From Cycas panzhihuaensis (Eukaryota; Cycadophyta), in contig CM041465.1 of the NCBI GenBank assembly GCA_023213395.1, positions 213,163,741 through 213,227,740 on the forward strand: a stretch of DNA of 64,000 nucleotides, written 5' to 3'. Of the stretch, positions 23,761 to 34,548 are shown piece by piece. The stretch's first letter is position 1, and every line of letters begins with the position of its first letter. The notes under the pieces are model-generated. The model was not told where the DNA came from. It worked only from the letters and a program-made list of their open reading frames with translations, and did not search any database. Both the position numbers and the translations under genes were made by a program.

Positions 23761-24830
23761 TAGATCTTTTAATAGTTGGTTGAGGAGTATCCACATACTC
23801 CTATAAATCTACTATAGATTCATCTTAAGAAAAATCTTCTTACTCTTCTGTTTCCAAAGATAGTTGGGTCTCAAGCTTGACCTGTTGACATTCAACTTTA
23901 TGCTCCTATTTCACTTTAACTTCTATACTATCTAATTTTAGAAAAAGATATTTATCAAATACAACATCTCTATTAATAGTGATTTTGTAGGTAGTAGGAT
24001 CCCATAACCTGTATCCCTTCGCACAATCTCTATCACCATAACCAACAAAGATACATCTCTTAGATTTTGGGTCTAACTTTGAATGTTGACTTTTATCAGT
24101 CAAGGTATAAGTATCATAACTAAAAACTTTCAAATTTAAATAGTCACATGGATGTCCAGTCCATACCTTTTCAAGAATCTTGTAGTCTATTGCAAGTGAT
24201 AGTGACTTGTTTACCAAATAGTAAGTTGTTTGAACAGCTTCTACCCATAAGCCCTACTCCATTCCTATATTACTTAGCATGTTTCTTACTCTTTCTAAGA
24301 GTGTCCTATTCATGTGCTCAGCTATTCTATTTTACTGCAGAGTATTACTAGTGGTCTTATGCCTTTCGAACCCAGCTTCTCTACAATAATTCTCAAACTC
24401 TAAGGAGTTGAACTTATCTCCATTATCAATTCTTAAACATTTAATTGACATGTCAGTGCTCTTCTCAACTAAAGCCTTGAACTACTTAAATACACTAAAA
24501 AGTTCATATTTCCTTTTCAAAAAATAGACCCATACCTTTCTAGAGTAATCATCTATAAATGTGATAAAGGACAATGATCCTCCATAAGATATTGTAGGGG
24601 CTAGTCTCCACACATCTGAATGCACGTAATCCAGAAGACCTTTACTGGTATGACTCCCTACTTTAAACCTGAGTCTACACTGCTTTCTAAAAATACAATG
24701 TTTGGAAAAAACCAAATCTAAAAGTTGTAAGTTAGGAACTAACTTACGATTCATCAGCACCTTAAGTCCTCTCTCACTCATGTGCCCAAGTCCCGGATGC
24801 CATAACTAAGCTAGATCTTCTACAATCTTT
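23761..24830 (-). pseudogene. Copia F integrase
   Basis: Two open blocks carry it. The first (24482-24781) starts at the zinc region, LGHMSERGLKVL with HCIFRKQCR, and enters the core at YVHSDVWRLAP, which keeps the first catalytic Asp, then ITFIDDYSRKVWVYFLK. The second (23906-24217) is the C-terminal part: CDYLNLKVFSYDTYTL, KRCIFVGYGDRDCAKGYRLW and NRDVVFDK. Between them the region of the catalytic Glu carries stops. Integrase would join the cDNA to host DNA. Confidence 0.85.
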
Positions 24831-25180
24831 GATATTTTAGTTATATGGCTAACATCTGTACTTCCCACTAAAATGTAAAGGTTTCCTTTCTTTAAGGATT
24901 TCATAACAACCAAGGCATCTTTTGACACCTTTAAGACTCCTTCATGACCTATGTACTTATAACCACTAGAATCTATTTCACCAAAAGAAATTAGATTCCT
25001 TTTCAGATCAGGTACATGTCTAACTTCAATTAATATTCTCATTTTACCATCGAACATTTTAATTATAATACTACCAATGCCTACTATCTTACAAGAAACT
25101 TCATTTTTCATAAGCACATCACCACATCAAGGGGTCGGTACGATAAAAACCAACTCTTATGTGGATACATATGGTGTGAA
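24806..25180 (-). pseudogene. Copia F protease
   Basis: The catalytic region lies near 25150-25180, where ICIHIRVGFYRT aligns with the ICPHRDWFxT segment that follows LDSGAS in Tork proteases. The active-site Asp itself sits just upstream in a stretch read in a different frame. The open part (24806-25117) carries CKIVGIGSIIIKMFDGKM and LKRNLISFGEIDSSGYKY, the flap and C-terminal strands before the pre-integrase motif. The protease would process the polyprotein. Confidence 0.75.
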
Positions 25181-26039
25181 GCACCCAATTCCAATAACCA
25201 ATCATGATGATAATGGGAAACATTACAAGCAACCAAGACATCATCATTTGTACCTTGATTCGACTCCACCTAATTAGCCTCCTTGGCAGGATCTTCCTTT
25301 TTTTGAAACTCCTTCCTTTTGTAGCAATCCTTCTTGAGGTGCCAACATCTGAGCTTACTCTTCTTGCCTTTTGACTTTGACCTCGATATGTCCCTACAAC
25401 TTTGTCCTCTCTCAATTATTCTACCCCTTGCAGTCATAGTTTCTAGTGTAGAGGTTTCAAGACTAGACTTCCTCCTCACTTCTTCCATTAGCAAAGCACT
25501 CACAATAGAATCATAGTCCAATTCATCTATAGTACTAAAGCTAATTGAGATGATAATATTATCCTAGGGTTTTAGTAACGAAGATAATAAGGTAACAACC
25601 TTGTCCTCATCCTCAATCGTGGCATCAATACTATCTAACTAATAAATAAGAGTATTAAAAATATTTAAATGATCAATAATTTTTATACCTTCCTTCATTT
25701 ATAATGAGTATAGTTGCCTCTTCAAGTAGATTTGATTTGTTACTGATCTGGTCATATATAAACCTTTCAACTGGGTCCATAATCTTGTTATTATCTACTC
25801 CTTGTGATGTTAAATAGAACTTCATCTGTCAAGTACAATTATATTATGCTAATAGCCCTTTTGTCTAGATTATCCCATTCATCATCGTCCATCCTTGAGG
25901 GTTTCTTTGATTTACTTGTAAGAGCTCTGTATAAACCTTATTGTACTAGAACATCATACACTTTCAACTTCCACAACTTGAAGTTGTTCTTGCCATTGAA
26001 CTTCTCTACCTCAAACTTTGAATTTCGTAGTTTTGCCAT
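25181..26039 (-). pseudogene. Copia F gag
   Basis: The ATG at 26039 opens with MAKLRNSKFEVEKFNGK, a classic Tork-type Gag N-terminus, followed by LWKLKVYDVLVQ and DDEWDNLDKRAIS. The middle has stops. Toward the C-terminus (25270-25521) a basic stretch SRSKSKGKKSKLRCWHLKKDCYKRKEF contains the zinc knuckle C-X2-?-H-X-C pattern in damaged form. Gag would assemble particles and bind element RNA. The start is chosen from the family match and from its position about 60 bp inside the PBS. Confidence 0.8.
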
Positions 26040-26097
26040 TTGGTGTAGAAAAAACTGACACCAAAATCTTCACAAACTCATTGCAAAAATAAAAGTA

Positions 26098-26109
26098 TCT
26101 CTGATACCA
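26098..26109 (-). other. Primer-binding site of copia F
   Basis: On the minus strand it reads TGGTATCAGAGA, matching the initiator Met tRNA complement in its first 11 bases. It lies two bases inside the 5' LTR. It is the least mutated PBS among the copia elements here. Confidence 0.87.
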
Positions 26110-26111
26110 CT

Positions 26112-26739
26112 TATTGAGAAGATAAGGTCCCAAGAACCTAAAACCGCCACCAAGATCTAAACTATTTTGCAACTAGTTATAAGAATCAAAACTAAAATTT
26201 AACATGCAAGTTCTTAAACTAGAGATAATATAATAAAATAAATTAAAAAGTTAAAGCATCACATATACACTTGATATAACATGGTAAAACTCTAGAAGTA
26301 TGTTAGGAAAACATCTACATAGGAAAAGTATCGATCTTTATTATCAAAGAATGGAGAAATATACATAATCTGTAGCAGAATACTCACAGCAAAAACAACC
26401 AACCACCCAACTCTTCACAGTACATCCAATACATCAAACACCATCAACATAATGAAGAAAACACCCTACATCAGGCTACATGAGAGAGTCCTATAAGACA
26501 CAAATCTTGACCATAAAATCTAGGGTTTTTTGAGTGAATGATCCCAATTTTTTTTATAATTTAGTATGTTTTTCAATGCTAGCTTTTTCGGTTAGGGGCG
26601 ATCGCCCCTAAACCCCCTCTTTATTGGGGGGGCGGGGGGGGGGGGTGTTTGGCTCCCCTCAAGGAAGTTTAGGGAGAAATCATGCTGCCAACCTATCAAA
26701 ATTTTAGCTTCCAGAATATTATTGTTATATTATCTAATA
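26112..26739 (-). repeat. 5' LTR of copia F
   Basis: It aligns end to end with 21446-22084. Differences are mostly transitions, with some length variation in a G/C-rich block. It contains an interrupted G run (7 G, one C, 12 G) at 26626-26645 and a palindromic GGGGCGATCGCCCC at 26595-26608. Confidence 0.88.
26626..26645 (+). repeat. Interrupted poly-G run in LTR
   Basis: Seven G, one C, then twelve G. The other two LTR copies of this family (about 21975-21985 and 60700-60712) have only five to seven G at this place. Confidence 0.95.
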
Positions 26740-27435
26740 TGAACTAGGTTATTTACTCATATGAGCTCTTAAGAGGTTAGATACTCTATAACTAACCCCT
26801 TGACTTCTAATAAAATGTCTAATTTCTTGGGAGCCTCTAACCTCCAAAGTGTCAAATGTGAAGGTAAGCTTTAAAATTTTAAATACCACCATAAACTCAA
26901 AACTATAAGATCTAAGATCATAATAGAGAACAATGCAAAAAGTGATAACTAATATTAATAAAAAAATAAAAACTAGAATGATTAACCTCAACTAAAGATT
27001 AGAAATGGTGATAAGTTTAAATATAGAAAAGATGATTAGACAAAATCTAATTGATCTAAAACCCCTAAAATAACCCTTGAAACATAGTATGACCTAATAT
27101 AAAATGAAATTATAGGCAAACATATTGTACTATAGATTTGACAAACTAGCAATACTAGAAAAGTGAACCTCTAAGCTATAAAGCACCTCTATAGATATTT
27201 AAAATGATGTGCCATTTGATCTAGCTAGATTTACATTAAATGGTTGAAAGGGCATGATTTACTTAGGTGAAAGTATGGTTTCATGTTGTAATAGAAAAAT
27301 GAAAACTATCATTTAAAATTTTTAAAAATAACTTCCTAGTACAAATAGAAAACAATAGGGAGAACTTTACCACTTATAATTAGCTCACATAATCTGAGAG
27401 TTATTCATTGCATAATATATATAAATTTTTGAAAG
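26740..27435. other. Unassigned AT-rich DNA left of the Tat element
   Basis: I see no domain on either strand. An 80-codon open stretch on the minus strand (26749-26991) begins with a hydrophobic run but has no match I know. The DNA is continuous with 43953 onward if the Tat element and one ATAAC are removed, so it is probably the left part of an older gypsy element whose protease is at 44434. Confidence 0.4.
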
Positions 27436-27440
27436 ATAAC
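27436..27440. repeat. Target-site duplication of the Tat element (left)
   Basis: ATAAC, identical to 43948-43952 directly after the right LTR. Confidence 0.92.
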
Positions 27441-30004
27441 TGAAACGCTCACTACGGGGCGGTGATCCTACGTCTAGCAAGGGATATAAAAAACACTACA
27501 CTAACTAGGCTAGGCAGTGAGGATCTCACCTCGCAGGACGTCCGTGCGCTGGAGCACAGGTTCGGGGGCTGCAAGGTGCCTGGTTGCTTCCAGGTAGCCG
27601 TGCAAAAACGAGGCCTTCCTACCCTTCGGATGGCTGAGAAGGAAAGGGAAACCTCATGCGTTGCAACTTCTCAAGGTAATGAGAAGGCAACGAGGGGGCA
27701 ACAAATCTAACGTGCAAACAGATATGAAGCAAGGTGTGGCTGAAGGGTACAACATGAATGGGCTTTCTACACCTATGCTACGTAAAGCAAGAAAATAGTG
27801 CAGGAAAGTAAATGCTACGAAATTATTATTTTCCCTCTTTTTCTTTATGTTCTTTTATCCTTTCTTACCTATTTCGGCAAATGCACAAAGACAAAAATGG
27901 CATAAAAGGAAGCACGAAAGAAACGAGAGAAATACCTGGATCCGGCATTCGAGTTGAAGTACAACTTATCCCTCTAGGTTGCGCTCCTTCCCTCCTTTCT
28001 CCGCACATGCAACGTCGGTCAACGGTGGTAAAGGGGGTTTACTTACCTCCCCTTGAGCATGCAAGAACTAGATGAAATGAAAGGACGAAAAAGGAACTCG
28101 AAACTAAAGAAGAGAAATACCGTGTGGGAGCTAACTGATAGCGGGTTCATCTCACGCACCACTTCCTCCAACGCGATCCTGCAAACAAGCATGAAAAGCA
28201 CCTTCCTCTCAGGGGAGAGGCTATAAAGTATGGCAAAAGATATATGTATATGTATGTAAATTGAAACCAACTAAACTAAGAAACTAAACTATGCATTAGA
28301 ATGTAGCAAAGCGAAATGAAAGTGCACAAGAAACTCTCATACTATAAAACACCACAAACGCACGAAACGTGGCTGAGTATAGCCTCGGGATGGCTAACTC
28401 GCCCACGAGAGGTCTCCACGGAATGCGGGAAAGAAACACCAGGTGGTAACAGAGTGGATGCGGATTGTCTCAAACCGGTCTGGATGCCCTGACACAATCC
28501 CCTAAACTTCTTCAATCCGTTCCTTGAGACAGCATGTATGGCAAGGGGAAGAGGACAAGGGACGGAACCCTTGGGGAGAAGGATGGCAATGGGGGACGAA
28601 ACCCCGCCTATCTCCCTCAAATCCTTGTGTATGTTCCCTTACTCTGGCTGACTGAGGAAAGAGTAAAAGAAGGCTTGGAGAAAATGAGGGACCCCAAGGA
28701 AACACCGGGAAAGTGGCTTTGGGTCAAGATAGCACTACAGGATAGCTATGGCCAATGGTGGTCACTTTCATTTAAGAGCAAAAGGGCTAAAATAGGGAGA
28801 AGGAAAGGATGGAATGCATGCCAGTAAAAATGGGAAAATTGCAAGTATGACCAAGGGATTGCAAGTAAAAAAGGAAAGGAAGTGCAAGTAAAAAAAAATA
28901 AGAAAATACAAGTAAAAAACTAATGGGTACCTTATGTAGAGAGACTAAGCATGCCTCCTGCCACTAGGAACTGTAGCAATGGAGGTCCAATAGAGGCTGG
29001 TTATTAGTATTTTCTACTGAAGTGTAGATGGAAGAGGCTCCTTGTAAGTTTGGAGCTGTGAAGTAAGTCTTTGGGGCAGCTTCTTGGTTGAAGGAGTCCC
29101 TTGAATCTCTGAGCAGCTGCAAGGGGAATAAAGCTGGCTATGGAGAGTAGTGAGGGGTAGCAATGGCCCTGCAAAATCCTCTGATGGTAGCCTGGTTCAC
29201 CCTCCTCAGTTACTGTGCATGAAGTTGTTGTGTTTTACATGCTTTCACCGTGTTCACCCCTTGAAAAAATTCTCTTAAAAATTTGGAAAATGGGCAAAAA
29301 GTCCTGGAAATTGGGAGGAAAATTCCCTTTATCCCCTATTCACAGCAGGTGAACATTGGGGATGTCAGGGTGCCTCCAATCGAACGAAGCCACGTGGTAG
29401 TTTCACGAAAAAAGCAGAAACTATCGCGTGGTTCTCTTTTTTTAAATTTCAAATAGTCGTCATGACAAATTCTGTGTACCATCGCAAACTCGGTGATCGC
29501 TTAGTTTCTGCGATATCGACTGAAACTAAAAAAGAAAAATCAGCAAAATCAAGTTTTGAAGCAAAATCAGGGGCTAATCATGAGTCAAATCAGTTGGGGG
29601 AAGGCCCAGGTAGTGGGCAAGTACCCAAAACAACCCAAAAAGTCCTAACTAAGGATCAAGTTTGACTTAGGAAGGATGGCAACGCAAACGACATGTCGCA
29701 ACATGAGCGAATAAGCTGGCGGAAACGATCCTGGGAAACTGTAGAGACATCGTGAGTGGTTGTACGCCATACGGAGTGTCGCATTCGCGGAGGAATGCCC
29801 CCGCTGTGAGTCGTCATAGGTTGAAGGCGTGTCGTTAGGCACATGCATTATGAGCAAGCAGACAAGCAATGCGTGTAGGTAGGCATATGTCAAATAAACT
29901 ACTCTAAATAAACTGAATCAAACCAAGGCAAGGAACGTAAGAGAATATACCTGAACAAACCTACGTCGACGTGTCTCGAGTCCATTCGCAGTAGCTGGGA
30001 AACA
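27441..30004 (-). repeat. 3' LTR of the Tat element
   Basis: On the plus strand it starts TGAAACGCTCAC and ends GCTGGGAAACA. It aligns along its whole length with 41383-43947. In the first 225 bp I count about 11 differences, mostly transitions. It contains a run of degenerate GCAAGTAAAAAA units at about 28845-28920, present in both copies. Several reading frames inside it are conserved in both LTRs but match nothing I know and carry no evidence of coding. Confidence 0.95.
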
Positions 30005-30288
30005 CTGACCCCTTGGTAGCAGAGCCTCACTGCTCAGAAGCGTAATGCGATGGCGAATGCTGGCAATCAAAAAATATGAGTAGCACATGCATATATATAT
30101 ATAAGCAATAAAGAGCAGCACGTGGACCAAGGGCATAGGCTTCATCGACCTGAGACTGAAATAAGCAAGTAGAAGGGGATGCCCCTGTTACCGAAGTGCA
30201 ACGTGAAGTAGGAGGGCATCCAACAAATAAAGCAAGCAATCTAACCAACAACAACCAGAGACTTGGGCACGGGCTGGCCAGGCAAGTC
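30005..30288 (-). other. Region between archaeal RNase H gene and 3' LTR, PPT-like
   Basis: On the minus strand the last bases before the LTR read CCAAGGGGTCAG, a short and imperfect purine tract where a PPT is expected. On the plus strand TGGTAGCAGAGCC (30014-30026) is one base from an initiator Met primer-binding site, although the coding strand is the other one. A TATATATATATA run lies at about 30090-30103. No gene is seen. Confidence 0.5.
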
Positions 30289-30711
30289 TTAGGGGCAGTC
30301 ATCTAGAAGAGGGAGGCGACGCTCAAGGATGAGGCGGATGAGGCTATCGGCCTCAGCATTGAGGTGCCTAGGGATATGCTGAATATCCACTGATGAGAAA
30401 CAAACCAGAAGGGACCTGGCGGCAGACGCGAGGGTTCTTAGGTGAGGGCATCGCACCTGGTAAACCTGGGTGAGATGGGACACCATGACCTGAGAATCGC
30501 AAAACAACACAATGGACTCACGATGAAAACGGAGAGCATCAGTAAGGGCCTCAATAACGGCCGTGTACTCAACTTCGTTATTGGTAGCCTCAGGAAGAAA
30601 GACTCTGGAACGCAAGTAATCATGTCCGGAGGGGCTACGGAGAATCCACGCAGCGGTAGAGGGTCCGGGGTTGCCGCGACTTCCACCATCGGTAAAAATG
30701 AGAAGAGACAT
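30289..30711 (-). CDS. Archaeal-type RNase H (second RNase H of Tat element)
   Basis: The 140-residue frame is open and looks complete. It starts MSLLIFTDGGSRGNPGPS, with the first catalytic Asp at residue 8, and has the Glu in NNEVEYTAVIEAL (residue 48), the second Asp in LFCDSQ (72) and the last Asp in HIPRHLNAEADSL (122). The DGGSRGNPGP loop is typical of the archaeal/bacterial RNase HI-like type and unlike the RNase H next to gypsy RT. It would cut RNA in RNA-DNA hybrids during reverse transcription. In Tat elements this domain is thought to replace the original one, which in this copy has lost its catalytic residues. It lies about 3.8 kb beyond integrase, beyond a gene on the opposite strand, so it needs its own expression route. 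ACCAG and TTAG/CCAG sequences just before the ATG could serve as splice acceptors, which is inference. Confidence 0.88.
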   Translation of the reverse strand: MSLLIFTDGGSRGNPGPSTAAWILRSPSGHDYLRSRVFLPEATNNEVEYTAVIEALTDALRFHRESIVLFCDSQVMVSHLTQVYQVRCPHLRTLASAARSLLVCFSSVDIQHIPRHLNAEADSLIRLILERRLPLLDDCP

Positions 30712-31237
30712 GACTGGATACTAAGCTCTGGTAGTAAATAAATGGCAATGAAAGTGAAGCAAAGACTCAAATAGCAGGAAAACGTATGGCCAAGAAGGGT
30801 AGGAAGACCTAGCAATGAGGTTACCTGAGAATAGAAGCAAGCAATCTGGCCACCGGCTGAAAGTGGGCGGAGAAAAGATGCCCTAGGGTGCCAAAGGTTA
30901 CTTTGGAAAGCAAAACATGCCCCCGGACGGGCGAGCACTTCCTTTGGGGACCCTAGGAGTGAGAAAGGGCTACAAAAACGAGTCCAGGGCGATGAGACGA
31001 GCCAAACGAGTATAAACTCGGGCATGCACGGGAGCAGCGCGCAAAACGATGCAGAAGGGCCCTAGCAAAAGTGTGATGATGAGGTGCCATAAATGCCCTC
31101 GCAAGAGAAGGCAAAAAGGGTGCCCATAGAGCATAATGGGCGACAGGGCCAGAAGGCAAAGGCTATTAGGGCAACGAGACAGTCCTAACGACTGTCGCGG
31201 AGCCAGAAACGGAAGAAGTGCCCGTCGGGGCCCCCGG
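30712..31237. promoter_or_regulatory. Divergent intergenic region between PMD gene and RNase H
   Basis: A GC-rich stretch of about 500 bp separates the minus-strand RNase H start from the plus-strand PMD TATA box. Reading frames over it, including one of 195 codons on the minus strand overlapping the RNase H gene in another frame, have no recognised domain. I see no TATA box for the minus strand. The arrangement would allow a shared promoter region, but nothing in the sequence proves it. Confidence 0.35.
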
Positions 31238-31246
31238 CTATATAAG
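31238..31246 (+). promoter_or_regulatory. TATA box of the antisense PMD gene
   Basis: GGCTATATAAGG in a GC-rich context, oriented on the plus strand. It stands about 190 bp before a plausible 5' splice site and about 700 bp before the PMD coding sequence, which fits an exon 1 that is mostly untranslated. Confidence 0.6.
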
Positions 31247-31429
31247 GAAAAATGATGAAAACCGAATTCATTTTCACCAGCTCTCGTGCGAAACCAGAGC
31301 CTTTCCCTTATGATGCGGAGCGCTACCCGACTTCAGAGGCACGCGGGAGACAATCTGACCGTCAGACTCGAGCGCAGAGACAACCGTCACGACCCCAGAG
31401 ATGAGATAGCGACAGTCAGGCCAGATCTA

Positions 31430-31919
31430 GTGAGTGGATCTAACGAAACCCTCGTCATTTCAAAGTTTAAAGTTCGTTGCTTTTCAGTTAATTTTTAATG
31501 CATTTTATTCCCCTTATGGGTGATTAGAGGCCCCTCGGAGTCCAACTTGGACCCGGAAGGAGGCGGGGACCTGGGTATTAGGCGTACGGTCCCGGTGGGC
31601 CCCCCGGGGGGGGTTCCACCGCAAAAATTTTGATTTTCTGGGCCAAAAACCCCTTTTTAGAGGGGTTCTTGGGTGTCTGCATGGCCAAGATCGCGACACC
31701 GCGATCTTGGCCGCGGTATCGCTAGTAGGAGCGATCATCGCGGGACCCGCTTCAAATTTAGCGGTACCACTAAATTTGGAGCCAGATGCGTGACGTAAAA
31801 TCGAGAAAAAAATAAACAAGGGCCAAACTCACGAAAACTAGAAAAGACAACCAGACAGGCAGCTAGGAGCCTAGATGACTGCTAGGAGACTAACTTTGAC
31901 TGACTTTTGATGAATGCAG
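31430..31919 (+). other. Putative intron 1 of the antisense PMD gene
   Basis: The donor GTGAGT at 31430 and an acceptor TTTTGATGAATGCAG ending at 31919 fit plant splice signals. The coding frame of the PMD domain begins just after the acceptor. This is inferred from signals only. Confidence 0.5.
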
Positions 31920-33121
31920 GCAGTTACCGCGGTGGATAACGGCGAAAATGTCGGCATGCCCATCCTGAGTTACCTAGAGATGGCGACCGAGGAGGACAGG
32001 GCAACCCTGAAGAGATGCGGCCTGTATAAGGCCCTGAAGACCCCCTAGTTCGCATCAGATCAGCGGCTCCTAATGGACATAGTATCACACTGGGACAGGA
32101 GGAGGCATGTATTCCACTTGCCTCAGATATGAGACATTACCATCACCCCAGGGGATATTAGACAGATCCTAGGGGTGCCAGCGATAGGGAGACCTGTGAG
32201 GCGTGTGACGCTAGCACCGAGGCGACACATAGGGGCCTCAGTTCCTCACGGGGGCGGATAGGTGGCGTGAAGGGAGCCCCCTCAAGCAAGGCTCATGTCA
32301 GGGATTCCTCGCGTGAGGAAACTTATTTTACTATGCATTCTATTCTGGATCTCCCGGAAATAGAACTACAGGGAGATCCCAGGAGGATGGGTGGACGCAG
32401 CACACCGGTGTGAGGCCGGCGAGAGGATGGACTGGGCCATGCTAGTTGCGGCAAACCTCGTCGCCCAACTAGACACTATCAGGAGATCGGGGCGAGGAGG
32501 ATTCTCATACAGCACTTTGCTACAGTGCTGGTTTTTCGATCATTTTGCGGTAGTGGCACCAGCAGGGGGGGCATTCCCCATAGCGAGGTGGGCCCCGATG
32601 GTCCACAGGTGACAAACGAGACTCTGAGGGACAGAGGACCAGGCCCATGTCTGTCGGTCAGTCGACGTGACATCACTCGACCTCCTCACTCTGACCGACT
32701 ACATAGTAGAGCCATACAGAGCGGTGAGGTGGGAGAGTGATGATGACGAGAGCGAGGAGCGGTGAGCACCCATCGACGATGACAGTGACGATGGGGGCGA
32801 CGACAGTGATGACGGGGGTGATGGGGTTAGCCCATCACGACCTGCAGGAGAGGCAGGTCCATCACAGTCATCCGGGGCCAGCAGACCATCCGGGGCGCCA
32901 CGGAGGCGAGGCCCATCGAGGCTGCGAGACAAGCAGGGTAGCCGAGACCAGGGGGCGCAGGCTACGGATCGTGAGGCGATCCAGGGAGGCAAGGGTCGAG
33001 CCAATCCCTGCCAGAGACGAGGCGGAGGCAGAGGATGTGCCAGAGGATGAGGCACCTACAGTTGGCGGAGGGCCAGGAGAGGAGGATGTCGCTCGAGTAG
33101 GGGATCCGGCGGCCACGGCAG

Positions 33122-33233
33122 GTGAGACCTAACCGTTTCCCTAGTCGTTTGATATCTAGATAGATTTTTTATTTCATTTTATGATGATATGCAGTGAGTA
33201 TGTACACTAACATATGGCATGTTGCCTTGGTAG
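33122..33233 (+). other. Putative intron 2 of the antisense PMD gene
   Basis: GCAG followed by GTGAGACC at 33122 and an acceptor TTGCCTTGGTAG ending at 33233. The enclosed 112 bp are AT-rich (ATTTTTTATTTCATTTTATGATGATATG), unlike the GC-rich exons on both sides. Confidence 0.6.
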
Positions 33234-33853
33234 GAGTAGCAGAGGTGTAGAGGCTGGTCGAGGCCATGGTGAGGGAGATGTTCCCTCAGGTCTACGCAGA
33301 GGGGCAACCGCCCATCTAGACGGAGGATGTGCCTAGATCAGTAGGAGCCTATATGTAGGCGTTCACCCCACTGGTGAGAGTCAGAGACATCTGGGCTGCA
33401 GAGACCCAGGAGCACATGGCATTCTGAGGGTAGCTGCAATGAGAGCTTGACGTGGCCAGGGGCGAGCGGGACGAGCTGCGCGGACGGGTCTAGGCCTTGG
33501 AGAGCCAGAGCGGACTAGGAGGAGACGCAGGGAGCAGCACTCGCCTTGCAGTCCTAGAGGAGTGCCTTAAGGTGTCGGAGGAGAAGTTCAGAGCTATCGA
33601 GGAGGGACTCTGAGGTGAGAGGGATCGCATCCAGGTCCGTTATGACCAGTTGGTGGCGCAGATGGTCTCGAGGTCGAGCAGGAGCCGGACACACATACAT
33701 ACAACAGCTACGACTCTGAGATGGCCTCGGGACGAGGAGAGCAAGGCAGGCAGCTCGCGGAGGCCCAGGAGGAGCCTCGCAGGGATGTGGTCCCCAGGAG
33801 AGGGATCACACAGACCAGGGGATGGGATCCCGGGATCAGGACAGCAGCAGTAG

Positions 33854-34548
33854 ACTAGGAGATACACATGTATATGATTTTGACGGGAAAGCGCGGGCCT
33901 CTAGGGGGTCATATGTAGACTCACATGATTGTACCCCCCCTGCAAGGATCCCGACTTCCCACATACATGATGTACTATGACATTTTTGATATATATATAT
34001 ACACGGGGTAATTGGAACCCCACTTTGACATGAAATGGTGTGTACCATGTATAATAGAGATAGCATGTATGATTTATTTTTGTAGATGAATATCTTTGTA
34101 TGTTATAAATGTCTGTATGTAAAGATGTAAATATGTAAATATGTAAATATGTTGTTGTAACATACGCATGTGTTTCCTTCCATGTATGGCCATATGTCTA
34201 ACAGGAGCACACACATCCACCGTAAGCAGAGGTGATCGAGAGGTGTAAGGTTAGAAATAAAGTGGTGTGCACGTCCACAGGGGAGCATAGCGGGATATGC
34301 GAAGGAAACAACTGGCACAAGAGGAGAGTGACGATACTCCACAGCGTCATCCTAGTCGGGGGATGCCCAAATAGGAGGACAAAAGTTCCTAAGAGCACAC
34401 GGGAACGTGTGTTCCGCAGGAGGAACCGGAAGAAGAATCAAAAATCCACCTTAAATTGCCATCCTACCCATGGTTGGGAGGAATGGGGACAATTTAAGAT
34501 GGTAGTTTAGGCTCGTTTCGGAGCATGGCGAAGAAAAGAGTGGAAAGG
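33854..34548 (+). other. Region between PMD gene end and integrase end
   Basis: No gene is seen. Directly after the PMD frame the DNA turns AT-rich, with GTAAATAT units repeated at about 34120-34150, as in a 3' untranslated region of the plus-strand gene. The part from 34200 to 34548 is more GC-rich and on the minus strand follows the integrase stop. Confidence 0.45.

Larger units (their letters stand above)
21446..26739 (-). mobile_element. Copia element F, Tork-like
   Basis: A 5.3-kb minus-strand copia retrotransposon with LTRs at 26112-26739 (5') and 21446-22084 (3'), a near-perfect initiator-Met PBS at the 5' side, and gag, protease, integrase, RT and RNase H in order. The Gag start (FEVEKFNGKNNF, then LWKLKVYDVLVQ) is of the Tork/Tnt1 kind. 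Flanks ACCTC and TGAAC do not match, so the target duplication is lost or the ends are rearranged. Element E at the right edge of the window is the same family in the same orientation. Confidence 0.87.
31247..33853 (+). pseudogene. Plant mobile domain (PMD) gene, antisense to gag-pol, broken
   Basis: The plus strand carries a decayed gene with three likely exons: about 31270-31429, 31920-33121 and 33234-33853. Exon 2 encodes a PMD-type domain: SYLEMATEEDRATLKRCGLY, WDRRRHVFHLP, then DITITPGDIRQILGVPAIGRP, followed by RMDWAMLVAANLVAQLDTIRRSG and GFSYSTLLQCWFFDHF. This fits the aminotransferase-like plant mobile domain (Pfam PF10536) found in MAIN-like proteins and in transposons. A variable acidic and Ser/Arg-rich segment follows. 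Exon 3 has a Glu/Arg-rich stretch (LAVLEECLKVSEEKFRAIEEGL) that looks like a coiled coil. TAG and TGA stops and frameshifts break it. Its role in the element is unknown. It lies between integrase and the second RNase H on the opposite strand. Confidence 0.72.

Noticed and set aside
26749-26991. 80-codon minus-strand frame with a hydrophobic start
   Set aside because: AT-rich DNA gives Leu/Ile/Phe-rich frames by chance. No domain or context supports a membrane protein gene.
28043-28270. 75-codon frame in the Tat LTR, also present at 41986-42213
   Set aside because: It is conserved only because the two LTRs are copies of one sequence. It shows no domain and no sign of selection.
30438-31025. 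195-codon minus-strand reading frame
   Set aside because: It overlaps the archaeal-type RNase H in another frame, and its product has no recognised domain.
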